From Lunularia cruciata (lineage: Eukaryota > Streptophyta > Marchantiopsida > Lunulariales > Lunulariaceae), in the NCBI GenBank assembly GCA_948567375.1, contig OX419756.1, positions 54,264,333 to 54,328,332 of the forward strand: DNA of 64,000 nucleotides, read 5' to 3'. The notes below the pieces were generated by a model that was not told the origin of the DNA, made no database searches, and saw nothing but the letters and a program-made list of their open reading frames with translations. Made by a program: the position numbers and the translations under genes. Shown piece after piece: positions 34,101 through 45,815 of the stretch; positions within the stretch are counted from its first letter, which is position 1, and every line of letters begins with the position of its first letter.

Positions 34101-34436
34101 GGCTTCAATGTAGCTCCATTCGTTGTTGTACACCTACATCCGAGAGCAATCGTGCGCATCAGCTAATCTAAAAATTCAGAATCTGATTTCAGATCTTGGA
34201 GGCCCTTGAAATCTTCAGCTATCAGAAAGATTTGCTTGATGACGTGTAACGATTTGCTTACAATGTGTCCATTCTAAATTGCTGATTAGAAGTGGAACAA
34301 TTTCTGCCACATGATATGAACAAGAAGAGCAAACCTTCAACAGCTCTCTCAGAATTGGGATTATAAAGCGCCGGTCCAAGCCCAAAGCTTCCATGGCTCC
34401 CAGTGCCATGTTGGCTCTTTCTTTCCCCGTTGACAT
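25133..34436 (-). CDS. SUVR-type SET-domain histone lysine methyltransferase (8 exons, 906 aa)
   Basis: This is a nuclear histone H3K9-type methyltransferase of the plant SUVR1/2/4 group; SUVR2 acts in RNA-directed silencing. Exons (minus strand): 34436-34335, 34133-34050, 28897-28309, 28146-26720, 26255-25990, 25803-25737, 25576-25526, 25267-25133. All introns are GT-AG and the total, 2721 nt, is a whole number of codons. Exons 1-2 form the WIYLD domain (ALGAMEALGLDRRF ... NNEWSYIEAENYRLLADQAF), diagnostic for SUVRs. A long acidic, Ser-rich linker follows. The pre-SET Cys cluster (CCGTCLGNC ... CHMDCGNR) is at about residues 615-725. SET follows with GWGLRTLEELPAGAF, CEYVGEI, RFINHRC and EELTWDY, and post-SET CLCESPFCRG lies near the end. 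All catalytic motifs are present. The first ATG is the only one giving a full WIYLD. The largest intron (5152 bp) separates exons 2 and 3. Confidence 0.93.
28898..34049 (-). other. 5.15-kb intron 2 of the SUVR-like gene, built of local duplications
   Basis: No coding exon is recognised; splice phases of exons 2 and 3 fit directly. Diverged local duplications are visible at 29050-29295 (period about 140), 30520-30690, 30845-30910 (exact 29-mer, period 37), 31640-31760 (period 66), 32058-32225 (period 88), 32752-32905 (period 101) and 33643-33800 (period about 102). A perfect 24-bp palindrome lies at 30974-30997. Base composition is balanced, unlike the surrounding transposon DNA. Confidence 0.7.
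30974..30997. repeat. Perfect 24-bp palindrome in intron 2
   Basis: The half-site GATCCCCTCGAT is followed immediately by its exact reverse complement, with no spacer. It could extrude a short cruciform or bind a dimeric protein, but nothing else supports a function. Confidence 0.8.
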
Positions 34437-37030
34437 CGCGACGACTAAACAGGCTTCCTCCGCAGTTTAAGAAGGGAACTACAGTAAGCCCTCAGTATCA
34501 ATGGCTCCTAGTGAGGATGGAGAGAAATCACTAAACCACAACCAAAACCCTTCAAGAGCGAGAATGTCACTGTTATCCAGTATTCAGTGGCAATTTTTGT
34601 CTCAATCTTCTAGCCACACCAGCCGGCTCCCTGTCTGACTCCGACTTCATCAAGCATTCCTGAGGCACGAGGACGATGCAAGAGTCTGCAATTCCAGCAG
34701 CATTGATTACTTCCCATTACTGTAAGTCTGCATTTGATGCATACACACACAAACCAACCATTGAGCCAACAAAAAATGTAGCTCAAGCTCAGGTGCTGTA
34801 ATTACCGCGACAAGGATCTCAGGTACAGAATTTACCACAACAATGTCTCCACTCCAAAAAAACGCACAGACAGACAACAAACTCTCCCTAGATAGAACAG
34901 ACAAAGAGAAGGAATGCAATGCAGCAAGAGAATCAACATCTGATGATGAGTAACAAATTCTACACCATATAACCAACCGGAACATGTGCATTTGAGCCGC
35001 GAGGCTCGATACGCAGGTCCACCTGCGCCTCCTCCTCGTCACCCTCACATCAGAATTTGCTAGCACGGGATCCGTTCTTCTTTTCTGTCCTCGTCACCTC
35101 AATTTGGACTGGCGCTCTAACGAGTCTCGTTCAGCAGTCAATTTCTACCACTGCAATGTCGGTACTCTAATCAGTCGCGCCAGAGGACGTGGCATCATTC
35201 GACTGGAGAAACCAACTTCCTTTCGTGTCTCTATCCCGGACCCGAACCATCTTCTTTCGAATGAGCATGCAGCTGCAGAGTCGCTGCTGTAATCTACCGG
35301 TGCGGTAACATCGGTGATCTTGGGCATGTAAATTCAAGAAAGGAAGGGAATTGCGTTGAACAAGGAGATCCTCTTCCTCAGTCATTCTGACGTGGAAAGC
35401 GGAGTAATTGCCGCTTCTTCTTTCCGCGCGTTCCCAAAGCGGGAATTGCACCACAGTACGTCACTGCGGCGGCTGCTCGTTTAGCATCTAGACGACAAAG
35501 CCGTCATTCCTTCCCCGTCCTATATGAATTAAGTCACGTGACTTAGATGGGGTGCCGACGTGGCGACTGTCAATAGCTCAATGAAGGTGTCTTCAACTAT
35601 ACGCAGTAGGCGGTAGGTTGACTGACTGAACGCCGATGCGTAGATTCGAAACTCATTATGATAACTGAATTCAAGGGATGGAAGTAAGAAAATTATATTT
35701 TCATATAGAGAGGACGAAATTCAATTGTTCAATTTTGGATTCACCAATCAAATTTCATCTATTATACAATGTTAATCACATATTATTTTAGAAAATAATT
35801 TGAATTGGTGGAAGAGGATATATATACTACAATAATGATGCAAGAAGGAAGAGCATCATATAGCAAGACTGAAAAATAAACCTCATGTGTGATATGTGAT
35901 GAGTCAATGTCTCTTTGATTGGGATATGTGGAAGCTAGATGAAACTAGAAGCAAGAAAAATGCTAATTTTAATTGTGGTATTTGCGGGGTCAATTGGAAT
36001 GAGCTTCTTAATATACATAAAGTAAGACAATTTTATAAAGTTTTGAATGGCTTATAAACCATATCTTTTCAAGTGAGAAGTTAGTAACGGTATTATCCAA
36101 TGATACAAAATCAGATTCGACCATTGCATACACAAAATTGTTCAAACAATAGAAATTGACCTTGTATTGATGCAAAACACTCTTTGAAGCATCTATATCA
36201 TTCACCATTGCTTTTAAGATTTGAGATTCTTTTTGAATCTCACTCGTTGAAGTATCTACACATTCACCTTTACTTCTTAGAACTATTGCTCTTTTTGGAT
36301 AATACTCTTTGACGCTTTTTGAAACATCCACATTATTCATCATTGCTCTTTGAATTTTAGTCCTTCTTGAAAATTTAGAGAATTGATGGTTGATAAGTTT
36401 GATTCTTGCATCTTTGAAAGAATGTAATAGAAAGAAAAGACTCTATAATTTCAAAAACACCATATCCCAAAATCTCAATGTAAACATGCAACTATAGAAA
36501 TCAATTTTCTATGAGAGAATACAAAATTGAACAAAAGGAAATCAATTGACAACACCAAAATCTTAGTGTGATGAGAAGGAAACATTTTGGAACTATTTTG
36601 AAACCATTCTCGTGAACCACGAGAAATCAATTGGAAAACAAAGACAACCTTAGAATTAAAAGAAAGCATATCATTTCCCAAAACAAACCATAATGAGGAT
36701 CATGTAGACCTTACTCTTGGCCAACATGGGTATGTCCTTGACATGGCCACCTAGAAATCACCGGATGAAGGGGACCATATCTCTCCAGATCTTGCACCCC
36801 TAGCAATGAAATATCTATTGGTAGGGTCTTTGGTAACCCCTAACTTGGAAAGGAAATGAATTTCATCCAAAGGTTGCAAGACCTCACCCTTTTGAAGCAA
36901 GGAGAGATTGAAAATTGAGAATCTATACACATGACATGTTTCTATAATTTTAGCCGCTAATGAGTAGCACTCAAGTCAAGATCATGATTAGTTTGAAGAA
37001 TATCTAATATGGGAAGAATATATAACATAC
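34437..37030. other. SUVR promoter region, then AT-rich sequence without a recognised gene
   Basis: 34437-35550 is relatively GC- and CpG-rich, directly upstream of the SUVR start codon, and most likely holds its promoter and 5' untranslated region; no TATA box stands out. From about 35640 composition shifts to AT-rich. Short minus-strand open frames at 36008-36343 (with the repeated motif N-(V/I)-D-(V/A)-SKSV) and 36475-36960 have protein-like stretches but match no family I recognise. They may be retroelement debris. Confidence 0.45.
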
Positions 37031-37785
37031 TGTAATACCAATAGCTATCCATATGATCTAGATGTGAAATTTTGTTTGGTAACATTTGGAGTGATGTTAT
37101 ACATGATGGTCAAAATATATTAGATAGAAGTATCACCAAAAGGGTACTTCTACTAATAGGGCAGAAAACCAAAATAGATTTGAAAACCTTAAAACCAATG
37201 GCTAGACATATGATTTGAAGGTGAGAATTGGGTTGGTAACATCTGGAAGGATGTTACACAAGATGGAATGAATAGATCAGAAATAGGTATCACCAAAAGG
37301 GGACTCTACTAATAGAGTTGGAACCGAAATATGCCTAAAATCTTTGAAGGCAAGTTTGAAGGCCTAAACGGATGAATTAGGCCTCGAAAATGTACACATT
37401 CCCTCTCCCAATGGAAGAGAGGCTGGCCTTCCCTCCCGCCTGCTTTGTCTTGTCGAGAGCTTTCCAACGGTACCTCATCCACGTGATTCTGAGATTCCTA
37501 TAGGAAGATTCCCTAAAAGATTCCCTCCAGTCAAAGCTTGTTTGACCAACCAGATAGGACTAGTATCGACATGTCACCCATCCAAGTAAGTAATCCAAGG
37601 GTGGAGCTTTCTGACATGTCACCTATCTATGTACCTAATCCTATGGTGGAGCTTCATTGAAGGAGATCCGCTTTGCCTATATAATAAAGAGAAGGTGCTC
37701 CTTTGGTGCATCGGGGTTTGAGTGTGAAAGTGTGTGTTTCTCCTGGTGTGTTTCTCTTCAGGTCTCCTATCCTTGGAGTATTACA
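37031..37785 (+). repeat. 5' LTR of the chromodomain element
   Basis: This 755-bp repeat runs TGTAATACC to GTATTACA. The probable U3-R promoter includes CCTATATAATAAAGAG near 37676. It is followed after one base by the primer-binding site. Confidence 0.9.
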
Positions 37786-37786
37786 A

Positions 37787-37801
37787 TGGTATCAAAGCAG
37801 G
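37787..37801 (+). other. tRNA-iMet-type primer-binding site
   Basis: TGGTATCAAAGCAGG matches the plant initiator-tRNA complement TGGTATCAGAGC except for one base and lies one base after the 5' LTR. Confidence 0.85.
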
Positions 37802-38368
37802 TGTTGTCAAAGAGAGCGGATCACCCCTCTTGGAAGAACATGGGCTACTTAGACTGAGAAATTTTGAGGAGAGACATTTTGGTGTAATTTGTAGATTAGG
37901 AGGATAGAATGGATGCTCTGGGAGTACAATATCTAGTGCCTTGCTTCCCATTCTTGAATCCATTCAACATCAAGATTATGTACATTCAACGTGAGCAAGT
38001 GAGAGTGTATTTGGTTTTTCACTTCGGAGTAGAGTTCATGGATATAGTAATGAATTTGCCATACCCAATGATTTTTCTTGTAGTGATTTACGATAGAGAG
38101 TGGGATTTGACAATTTACATTTTGTTATGATGGATTTGAATGTCCCAAATCCTTTCCCTTTTAACACTCAAGTAGAAATTTGTTATGTAGTGAGACCAAA
38201 AGTGATGTTTAGAGATTTTGTGGTCAGGAATTTTGGTGAGGAATACTACCAACGAGTGGTAGCTTCTGAGGTTCCAATGGTAGTTCCAATAGTTCATGCG
38301 CCCTCCAGAGTGATCATATTAACTCTCTATTGAAGTTAAGGGTATAGCAATTGAGTGTTACACCAATC

Positions 38369-39400
38369 ATGGATCCGTAGTTGCAGGAGTTGGTGCAAGG
38401 AATGCAAGGAATGCAAGGGATGTTGAACAAATTTTGAGAGATTGAGATGACTATGGAGGCGTTACAAAGTCAATTGTAGACCCTCAGGAATGATCAAGCA
38501 ATGCAAGAAGAAGAGCCATCTCAAAATCCAATACCTGCGACTGAAGTACTTGGAGAGGCACCCGTGCCTACAAACCCTATCAATGATGAAGCCACATTAC
38601 TACCCCGGATGAAGAAGACCTACAACATCAAGCCTTACAAGGGGCAGCGTACAATGGGAGTAGTGGAGAATTGGATCTTGAGAATGAATCAATATTTTTG
38701 GTTGTTCTCAATAGAGATCACTAAGCATGCTACAAGCGTGTTTGCATGTGTGTACTTGACCGATAAAGCCCTCACATGGTACGACGCTTGGGAACGATCC
38801 ATGTTGGCCGAGAGAAGGGAGGTCACATGGATAGCAATGCAAGAAGGATTGTTGAAGAATTTCCAATTGGTGGATTTTGTGCAGATGGCCCGGATCCAAC
38901 TATGGGGATTGAAACAAAAGAACAACATACAAGAGTATGTGGAGAAATTTCTGGACCTACAAGTCGCAATAACCAACATGAGCCCCGCAGAGGCTCTTGA
39001 TAATTTCAAACAAGGGTTGAAGGAGCGGATTTGCCAAGAAGTCATGGTACAAAATCCTTGCATGATATTTGAAGCCATTGCTTGTGCGCAAAGAATAGCA
39101 AGAGCATTAGATGGAGGTGAAGGAGTAGTTCCACCTCAACATTATCGGGCAGAAATGCCACCCATGGGTGGACCAATACCGATGGAACTGGGCAACCTTT
39201 GGTTTTGAGACCAAGGAGCACGACCGCTTCAAGGAGAACGGGGACGGGTAGAAGAACAGAGAGATGGAGTCCCACGAGGAGAAGGAACTCAAGGAGAACA
39301 ACGCCTTTGTTACAATTGTGGTTGTATTGGGCATATATCTACCAACTATCGTGCTCAACTTCCCAAAGGCCCTTGACCTTCATATAGGCGATCTTTGAAC
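38369..39400 (+). pseudogene. gag of the chromodomain element
   Basis: The frame starts at ATG 38369 (MDP-stop-LQELVQGM) and carries TAG, TGA and TAG early where Gln, Arg and Gln fit. It is then open from 38501 to 39208 through a Retrotrans_gag domain (NWILRMNQYFWLF, LTDKALTWYDAWE, MARIQLWGLKQKNNIQEYVEKFLDL). After a stop, a zinc knuckle CYNCGCIGHISTN follows in another frame near 39310 and has lost its last Cys. It is non-functional. Confidence 0.85.
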
Positions 39401-39499
39401 AACATGGAGAGATGCATTGAAGAGGAGGAGGTGGAAATCACAAGTAAAACAAAGATCACCAGTAAATGTACCTTACGGCCTTATTGGCTCAATAAGGAA

Positions 39500-42400
39500 G
39501 CAAAAAAGTGAGGGAAGGAGGAAGACGAGAGCACAAAGGTACTGAAAGGAAACCTCACAATTGATTGTAGTGAATGGGGTCCTAGAAGGCAATCAAGTGA
39601 GAGTGTTAATAGATCTGGGAGCTACATAGAATTTCTTGTCTTGCTCTATTGCAATAAGATTAGGAATGGATCTAGAGAGATGAGAATGAAGAAGTAGAGT
39701 TACCTAACGGACAAACAGAGAGGATTGAATCATTACCCAAGTGGGTAACACTCTCTGTAGGAATATACAAGAAGCAATTGAGTGGCGAGTGATACAATTA
39801 GCTTGTTATGATGCAATCTTAGGTATGCCATGGATGGAGCATCACAACCCTATGGTAGATTGGAGGAAGAAAGTAGTGAGAACCCACCAATGGTCGATCA
39901 TTAGGGTTAAAGAAAAATCACATAGGCAAGAATTGCCTCTCTATGTCATAGGGACAACAACTATTTGTAAGACTGATAGGTGTTTCATGGGTCTAATAAG
40001 AGAAGTCTAGAGTGCACAACTTGAGGGACAAATTCTTGAGAAATTGAAGGATGTCGTAAATGAGTTTCAAGATGTCTTTCTTGATGATCTACCCTAAGGA
40101 TTACCACCAAAAAGGAGAGTAGATCATAAAATTGAGACACTCCCGGAGAAGACACCTCCTTGTAAGGCCCCATATCGCCTATCACCTCATGAGTTGGAGG
40201 AGTGCAAGAATAAAATTGAGGATATGCTGCAAAAAGGGTTCATCCAACCCACCGTATCACCATATGGGGCTCCGGTCTTGTTTGTGAAGAAGAAAGACGG
40301 TACAATGTGCATGTGCATTGACTATTAGGGTCTCAATCAGCAAACAATGAAGAACAAATACCCCTTACCTCGCATGGATGATCTATTCAAACAACTCAAT
40401 GGAGCAAGATATTTCACCAAACTAGATTTGTGGAGCAGTTACAATCAAATCCAAATTGTTGAGGAGGATGTGTACAAGATTGCCTTTCAAACCAGGTATG
40501 GCCACTTTGAGTATCTCGTGATGCCTTTTGGTCTCACCAACGCACCTATCACTTTCATGAGTCTAATGAATGACATATTTTGTCCATATTTGGATAAGTC
40601 TGTCATCGTCTTTCCGGATGACATCTTAGTATACAGTAGCACAATGATGGAACACAAACAGCATCTACGAGAAATCCTCCAGATTCTAAGACAAAATTGA
40701 TTATATGCTAAAATCTCAAAGTGTGAGTTTGGCAAGTCTGAAGTAGACTACTTGGGGCATAGAGTAAGTGCAGAGGGTATTCAAGTATTGATAGATAAAA
40801 TAGAGGTCATTCCAAAATGGAGTGCCCCAGAAGATCAGACTCAACTCAAGAGCTTCTTGGGTTCGACAAGATTCTATCGTCGATTTGTCAAGGACTTCTC
40901 CAAGGTTGCATAACCTTTAATAGCACTGTTTGGCAAGGGAAAGAAATGGACATGGAGAACCGCACAAGAGTTAGTCTTTCAAGAATTGAAAGCCGCCTTG
41001 CTACATGCACCAATCTTGAAGTGGTATGACCCAAAATGTCCAATCAAGTTGGCTACAGATGCATTAGGTGTAGCAATTGGAGCAGTCCTACAACAAGAGT
41101 GGCATGACGGATGGCATCCCATTGCATATTCTCTCAAAAGTTGTTACCAGTAGAGCACAATTACCACACAACAGAATGAGAAGAGTTGGCCATCATCTTG
41201 ACAACCAAGCATTGGAAGCACTATATGGGCAAGAAGGCATTTGTGGTAGAGATAGACCACAAACCTCTAGTCTACCTCAAGATGCAGAAGGATCTATCTC
41301 GTCGCCAGATTTGATGGGCAGAGTGGCGACAACACTTCAACATGACAATCACCTACGTTGAAGGTAAGAAGCAACTTGCAGATGCATTCACCCGCATGCC
41401 AATGGCAAACAACTTGGTGGTCGAGGTTCAGATTAACCCTAAATTATGGCTAGAGATTCTAGTGGCTACAAAAACTGATCCACAAATTGTAGAGGGGCAA
41501 TCATCCAAAGGCGTCACCAGTACCCAAGGACTCACCTTTCGTGATGGCAGATTATGGATTCCAAATGTCCCAGAATTGCGCACCACTATTCTAGCTGAAG
41601 GTCATGATTTGGCCATTGCAAGCCATGTTGGAGTGGACAAGACCTTGGATGTAGTCCAGCGCCATTACTATTGGCCCAAGATGAGCAATGATGTGATGGA
41701 CTATGTGCATAGTTGCTTACTTTGTCAACAGAACAAAGCTTCTAATCAAGCTCTTGTAGGGCTCCTACAACCTCTCCCCACTCCTACACAACGTTGGGAA
41801 CAGGTGTGTATGGATCTCGTCTGTGAATTACCCAAGACCACATCAAGATTTGACTCCATCATGGTCTTTTTGGACCGGCTCAACAAAATGAATGATTCAT
41901 GTACGCCCTACCACCAAGGAGGTGACCACTCCACAACTTGCTCAATTATACTTAGATGCAATCTTCTCTCACCATGGCTTGTCTCGAGTACTCATCACCA
42001 ATAGAGGTACTCAATTCACCAGTTTGTTTTGGCACACCCTCTTTGGTTTCTTCAAAACCAAGTAGACCATGTCCACAACTTACCACCCACAAACAGATGG
42101 ACAAACAGAGCGGGCTAATCGCACTATTGAAGACATGTTACGCGGCTTCACTTTAGAAGAGCAAGAGAGGTGGTACACCCTACTCCCGTTGGTGGAATTT
42201 GCTTACAACAATTCAGTGAATGCATCCACCCAGGTCACTCCATTCTTCCTCATGTATGGTGAGCATCCCTTCACACCTTCCAGCTTGATGAAGATCCATC
42301 TGGTGGCTACTAAGGTTGATGCAGTCAACACATTTATTTCTAGAATCCAACAAGGGGTGGAGAGCACTAAACACAAATTACAAATTGCACAAAATCACCA

Positions 42401-42863
42401 AAAGCAGTATGTTGATGCACACTATAGGCACATAGAGTTCAATGTTGGGGATCAAGTGTGGCTATTGACAACCAACCTCACATTAGTGGGACCTTGTAAG
42501 CTCAAACCTCATTTTATTGGGCCTTTCTCAATTCTTTGTTGAGTTGGCACTATTGCCTATCACCTTGAGCTACCACCACACATGAAGATCCATCCAGTGT
42601 TCCATGTTTCCTCACTATGCAAATATGCTCCCCGATCATGCTTGGGTCATTCCACACAAGACATTTGACCTTGTTCGACACTCGTTGATGGTAACAAGGA
42701 ATATGAAGTGGAGCGTATTCTCCAAAAATGCATACGTGGTACTCATCATCCACGGGTGGATTATCTTGTCCAATGGAAAGGTTACTCCCTCTATGAAGCA
42801 ACTTGGGAACCCGTTGCCAATTTGACATATGCATCGGTGTTGGTGCAAGCATTTGAGCAATAG
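39500..42863 (+). pseudogene. pol of the chromodomain element: PR-RT-RH-IN-chromodomain
   Basis: Protease remains lie near 39560-39870 (LACYDAILGMPWMEHHNP is the post-protease motif). RT lies at about 40140-40740 with [21 protein letters not shown] and FPDD at the catalytic position, where Pro replaces the usual Ile, Val or Leu. RNase H fragments follow. Integrase (41342-42540) has the HHCC finger and WPKMSNDVMDYVHSCLLCQQ; the DDE core is broken by frameshifts near 41900-42065. A chromodomain closes the gene (42707-42860: YEVERIL, YLVQWKGY, TWEPVANL). Stops and shifts throughout make it inactive. Confidence 0.88.
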
Positions 42864-42888
42864 TTGCACAACGAGGAGATTACGTCTT

Positions 42889-42902
42889 AAAAGGAGGGAG
42901 GT
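42889..42902 (+). other. Polypurine tract of the chromodomain element
   Basis: The purine run AAAAGGAGGGAGGT lies one base before the 3' LTR, the expected position of the plus-strand primer. Confidence 0.75.
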
Positions 42903-42903
42903 T

Positions 42904-43657
42904 TGTAATACCAAGAGCTAGCCATATGATCTAGATGTCAAATTTGGTTTGGTAACATCTGGAATGATGCTATACATGATGATCAAAATATATCAGATAG
43001 AATTATCACTAAAAGGGTACTTCTACTAATAGGGTAGAAAACCGAAATAGATTTGAAAACCTTAGAACCAATAGCTAGACATATGATTTGAAGGTGAGAA
43101 TTGGGTTGGTAACATTTGGAAGAATGTTACACATGATGGACTGAATAGATCAGAAAGAGGTATCACCAAAAGGGGACTTCTACTAAAAGAGTTTGAATCG
43201 AAATATGCTTGAAATCTTTGAAGGCAATTTTGGAGGCCTAAACGGATGAATTAGGCCTCAAAAATATGCAGATTCCTCCCCCAACAAAGGAAAGGTTGGC
43301 CTTCCCTCCCCCCTGCTTTGTCTCATCAAGAGCTTTCCAACGGTACCTCACCCACGTGATTTTGAGATTCTTACAAGAAGATTCTCTAAAAGATTCCCCT
43401 TAGTCAAAGCTTGTTTGACCAACCAGATAGGACCAAGACCAACATGTCACCCATCCAAGTAAGTTATCCAAGGTGGAGCTTGCTGACATGTCATCTATCT
43501 ATGTACCTAATCCTATGGTGGAGCTTCATTGGAGGAGATCCGCTTTGCCTATATAATAAAGAGAAGGTGCTCCTTTGGGGCATCAGAGTTTGAGTGTGAA
43601 AGTGTGTGTTTCTCATGGTGTGTTTCTCTTCAAGTCTCCTATCCTTGTGGTATTACA
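42904..43657 (+). repeat. 3' LTR of the chromodomain element
   Basis: This 754-bp partner of 37031-37785 has numerous substitutions relative to it and ends TGTGGTATTACA, keeping the perfect terminal inverted repeat. Confidence 0.9.
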
Positions 43658-43725
43658 ATAAAGAACAATGTTTAATGGTATAAAATAAAAAGATCTAAGA
43701 AAAGCAATTTTTGTAGCAGACTCCT

Positions 43726-44312
43726 TGTAATCTTCCACGGTGAGAAAAAGAGGAGAAGAAACATAAAGCTTCACACTCAATCCTCCAATGCTCCAAATGA
43801 ACACCATGACTTTATTATATAGCAAAGAGGACTCCCTCAAAGGAAGCTCTGCCCTTGGATTAGATATAGGGATAGGTGATATGTTAGCAAGCTCTATCCT
43901 TAGATTAGTTGCATGCATGGGTTACATGTTGGTTCTAATCTTATCTTGTTGGTCAAACCATCTTTGACTAGAAGGAATCTTTAGAGAATCTTCTTGTATG
44001 AATCTCATAATCACATGGGTGAGATATCATTGGAAAGCTCTTGATAACACAGAAAAGGAGGAGAGAAAGGCCAACCTTCAGTCATTTGGAAGGGTGGGAG
44101 AATTTGTGCATTTTTTAGGCCTAATTCATCTGTTTAGGCTTCCAAGATTGGCTCTAAAATTCAAGTTATTTTTGGCTCTTGCACTATTAGCAGAAATATT
44201 CTTTTGGTGACACATTTATATGATCTACCTAGCCCATCATAGATAACATCCTTCAAGATGCTACCAAGAAAATTTTCACCTCTAGATAATATATCTAGCT
44301 ATTGGTATTACA
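43726..44312 (-). repeat. Inverted, diverged solo LTR of the same chromovirus family
   Basis: On the minus strand it starts TGTAATACCAATAGCTAG at 44312 and ends AAGATTACA at 43726, with recognisable LTR blocks in order (TTAGGCCTAATTCATC, TTTGCTATATAATAAAG). It is about 590 bp long against 755 bp for the neighbour. The flanks do not show a clear duplication. Short copies of AATAAAGAA..ATGTTTAAT lie on both sides (43658 and 44355). Confidence 0.8.
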
Positions 44313-45815
44313 CCTCTTTGGCATATGTATATAAGGGCATAAAACAAGCATAACATGAATAAAGAATGATGTTTAATATGAGCTAAAGGAATGCAAGAGA
44401 ACCAAAGAAGTACAATTTATAGTACAAACATAGAAAAGTGCAATTTGCATGAGAACCAAAGAAATCCAATTCACACTATATACGTAAAAAATTGCAATTT
44501 ATGCAACATACCTATATGGCTCTGAACAAGATCTATAGGGTATGAACAAAGTGAGTTTATAGTATTTGTGTGGTTTCAAACCCAATCCTAAAATCAAGAA
44601 GCCATGGCCATAACTTATGACTCATGAGACATAAAAGGGTCATGCATTACAAACTCTCATCATATACAGATCACATTCAAATTTTCCAAAATGTTTTGTA
44701 TGAAAACTAATATTTTGATGAAAAATTTTCAAATTTTCAATAATTCATGTTGATAAAGAACTAAAATTTTAGAATTTTAAATTTATAACTTGAATTAGAG
44801 ATGTTAATCTACAACCTTCCATATCTAGAATTTTTTTAAGCTAGATATATGAGCAATTTATATTCAAAAAGAATGAAAAAAAGGATTATTAACAAATATT
44901 TCAAAGCAAAGATATCAATCAATTTAATTTTAAAATTTTAACTAATTATCAATTAGAGATCATCTTTGACTATAAAATTGGATCAATTGAAACATATCTA
45001 ATAAATTTGAGTGTCAAAGACAAAGAGTTGTTATCCATGTCCAAGAATAAGTCCAAGCTCTCACTACCATTAATGATGTCTTGTGTAGAGTTCTTGAACT
45101 ACCACAATTAACTATTATGTTTTTATTTATGAAAAGTTTAAAAGCAACCATAACTAGTATTATTGTGGACTTATCTATGAGAATAATCATAAAGAACACT
45201 TTGTTCACTATGTTACAAGATATTGTAACTTGGTCAAATAGATGGTATTATATATGACAAGTGACTACTTAACATACTAATAAATTACTAGGAACACTAC
45301 CACCTAGGATAACAAGAAGGATGTGAAACCTCATCAAGTAGTACATAGTAAGATATAAGAGGTAAAATAGGACTAAGCTCATTGGATGGTTTTATATGAA
45401 AAGTAACTACTTAATATTAAATAAAGTGAGCAAGTTAGAAGACACCCATGTAGACATTATACAAATTGGAGAGAACTAAAAAAATTCCACAATATAACCT
45501 TATTTTGAGCAATATTTTATTATATGACCTTGTTTATGTATGTTTCACAATATGACCCTATTTTAACAAAATTCTGCCCATGAGAGTACCAAATGAACAA
45601 GAGAGTTTTTTGTGTAATTGCATTAGTGGAAAGACCTCTCCACCTATAGCGGTGCACTAGTCCTATTTTGAAATAATTTCCTTTTAGATCTGGACCTCAA
45701 CACCACCGTATCTTAGAGCTACATCGACACAGATGAAAATTAAGGCAGAATATGGTTGCATGTTTTATCCATGACCATGAAGTGTGTTTCTAGAACATCT
45801 AGAATGTGCACACAA
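44313..45815. other. AT-rich intergenic DNA, nothing recognised
   Basis: Low-complexity AT-rich sequence. I found no gene, RNA or repeat that I can name here. Confidence 0.5.

Larger units (their letters stand above)
37031..43657 (+). mobile_element. Defective chromodomain Ty3 element (chromovirus) with both LTRs
   Basis: The LTRs at 37031-37785 and 42904-43657 share the inverted ends TGTAATACCA and TGGTATTACA; the 5' copy's last bases have diverged. A tRNA-iMet-type primer site (TGGTATCAAAGCAGG) begins at 37787. A polypurine tract (AAAAGGAGGGAGGT) ends at 42902. Inside are gag, a degenerate zinc knuckle, protease remains, RT, RNase H, integrase and a terminal chromodomain. Many stops and frameshifts, and clear LTR divergence, mark it as old. 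The flanking pentamers (catac and ataaa) do not match, so no target duplication is visible. Confidence 0.92.

Noticed and set aside
35167-35454. A minus-strand 95-codon frame upstream of the SUVR start
   Set aside because: No motif or splice link to the SUVR exons; more likely promoter or 5' untranslated sequence.
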